DNA of 64,000 nucleotides from NCBI RefSeq assembly GCF_003664005.1, contig NZ_RCCJ01000001.1:62001-126000 (forward strand). Direction: 5' to 3'. Positions 63,283 through 64,000 of the stretch are shown here, one piece after another. Made by a program: the position numbers and the translations under genes. This DNA comes from Hydrogenivirga caldilitoris. GTDB lineage: Bacteria > Aquificota > Aquificia > Aquificales > Aquificaceae. Positions within the stretch are counted from its first letter, which is position 1, and each line of letters starts with the position of its first letter. The notes under the pieces are model-generated. The model saw nothing but the letters and a program-made list of their open reading frames with translations, searched no databases and was not told the origin of the DNA.

Positions 63283-64000
63283 ATGAAACTACATGAACAC
63301 CAGGCAAAGGAGATTTTCTCCCGATACGGTTTGCCGGTCCCGGAAGGGAAGGTAGCCTTTACACTGAAAGAGGCAAAACAGGTAGCTGAGGAACTTGGAG
63401 CTTTTCCCCTTGTGGTAAAAGCTCAGGTTCACTGTGGTGGTAGAGGAAAAGCCGGTGGCGTAAAGATAGTCAAGACCATTGATGAACTCCAGCAGGCTGT
63501 TGAAGGTATGCTTGGAAAGGTTCTGAAGACCTTTCAGTGTCCTGACGGAAAGCCTGTAAACAGGGTATGGATAGAGAAAGCTACTGCGATAGATAAGGAG
63601 TACTATCTCTCCATAACCCTTGACAGGGCGCGTTCTAAACCTGTAGTTATGGCTTCAGCCGCCGGTGGTATGGAGATAGAGGAGATAGCAAAGGAGCATC
63701 CGGAGGCGATACTGATAGAGGAGGTTGACCCTGAGCTTGGACTTATGCCCTATCAAGCTCGTAAACTTGCCTTTAAACTTGGACTTCCGGTCAAAGATTT
63801 CTCCAATGTGCTGCTCACCCTCTACAAGATATACATAGAGCTTGATGCTTCCCTTGTGGAGATAAACCCCCTGGTTATTGATAAGGATGGGAAGCTTATA
63901 GCCCTTGATGCTAAGCTGGAGATAGACGAAAACGCCCTCTTCAGACATAAAGACATAGAGGAGATGGAGGACGAGACTCAGATATCTCCCCTTGAGGTGG
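63283..64000 (+). CDS. sucC: Succinyl-CoA synthetase beta subunit, 3'-truncated by the window edge
   Basis: About 239 residues are visible, with no stop before the window ends. ATP-grasp domain start [38 protein letters not shown] (ATP site), and [20 protein letters not shown]. Interconverts succinyl-CoA and succinate with ATP, here probably in the reductive TCA cycle (inference from lineage). Aquificales also have the related citryl-CoA synthetase, but this N terminus fits SucC best. GGAGGT 6 nt upstream. Confidence 0.92.
   Translation, partial: MKLHEHQAKEIFSRYGLPVPEGKVAFTLKEAKQVAEELGAFPLVVKAQVHCGGRGKAGGVKIVKTIDELQQAVEGMLGKVLKTFQCPDGKPVNRVWIEKATAIDKEYYLSITLDRARSKPVVMASAAGGMEIEEIAKEHPEAILIEEVDPELGLMPYQARKLAFKLGLPVKDFSNVLLTLYKIYIELDASLVEINPLVIDKDGKLIALDAKLEIDENALFRHKDIEEMEDETQISPLEV

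Overview
The window looks like chromosomal DNA of a thermophilic, hydrogen-oxidising bacterium of the Aquificales (Aquificaceae). Points in favour: a group 1 [NiFe] hydrogenase of the Isp type next to hypX, sucC of the TCA or reductive TCA cycle, multihaem cytochromes, AGG/AGA-rich, Glu/Lys-rich proteins, and a tmRNA whose tag-coding stretch resembles my recollection of the Aquifex one. No similarity search was possible, so the genus is not assigned. I see no insertion sequence, prophage, CRISPR array, tRNA or rRNA. Genes are packed very tightly: the largest stretch without a gene is about 114 bp.

Layout. 1-9035: truncated gyrB, a tandem UspA protein, PBP1A, a DksA-like protein, a CopZ-like protein, prfB, gap and hisS. 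9044-12221: a metal (probably zinc) uptake operon with a small Cys/His protein, a His-rich outer-membrane protein, a ZnuA-like binding protein and a ZnuB-like permease, but no ATPase. 12218-13688: a TusA-DUF3343-like fusion behind a membrane protein. 13715-21372: cysS-folD, then leftward argS with two SPOR proteins, fliN, ispG and a GYD protein. 21468-28919: a two-component system with a Cys-rich periplasmic protein and a DUF2231-like protein, a GNAT protein, lolD, a MidA-like methyltransferase, gcvH, gcvPA and a CBS-GGDEF protein. 28903-32904: argD, nitrilase, ArsB-like permease and pirin. 33019-39422: hynS-isp1-isp2-hynL facing hypX. 39455-46697: isoaspartyl peptidase, MATE, a chemoreceptor, and flgN-flgK-flgL. 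46699-53932: potassium channel pair, small proteins, phosphoesterase, ilvD, diguanylate cyclase, tmRNA and bioF. 53963-57301: TPR protein, rpsO, pnp and dut. 57303-61319: cytochrome P460, a two-component system and two multihaem cytochromes. 61294-64000: orphan ABC permease, YkvA-like protein, a secreted protein of unknown role, and truncated sucC.

Functional links. The hydrogenase would feed electrons through its cytochrome b (Isp1) and HdrD-like subunit (Isp2). HypX is expected to make the active-site CO from formyl-tetrahydrofolate, and FolD and glycine cleavage (GcvH, GcvPA) belong to the same C1 pool. Two separate two-component systems sit beside 11-bp direct repeats in adjacent promoters, which suggests local regulons: one for a Cys-rich periplasmic protein and a membrane protein, the other for a P460/multihaem cytochrome set.

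Two architectural patterns run through the window. All 12 convergent gene junctions overlap (4-41 bp, 9 cases) or are separated by only 1-4 bp. Over a dozen genes lack a Shine-Dalgarno sequence and have a TATAAT-like hexamer placed so that transcription would begin at or within a few bases of the start codon, suggesting leaderless mRNAs. The most distinctive protein-level observations are a tandem, synonymously diverged S1 domain in PNPase, a homologous insert shared by FlgK and FlgL, the TusA-DUF3343-like fusion and a probable non-alanine resume codon in tmRNA.
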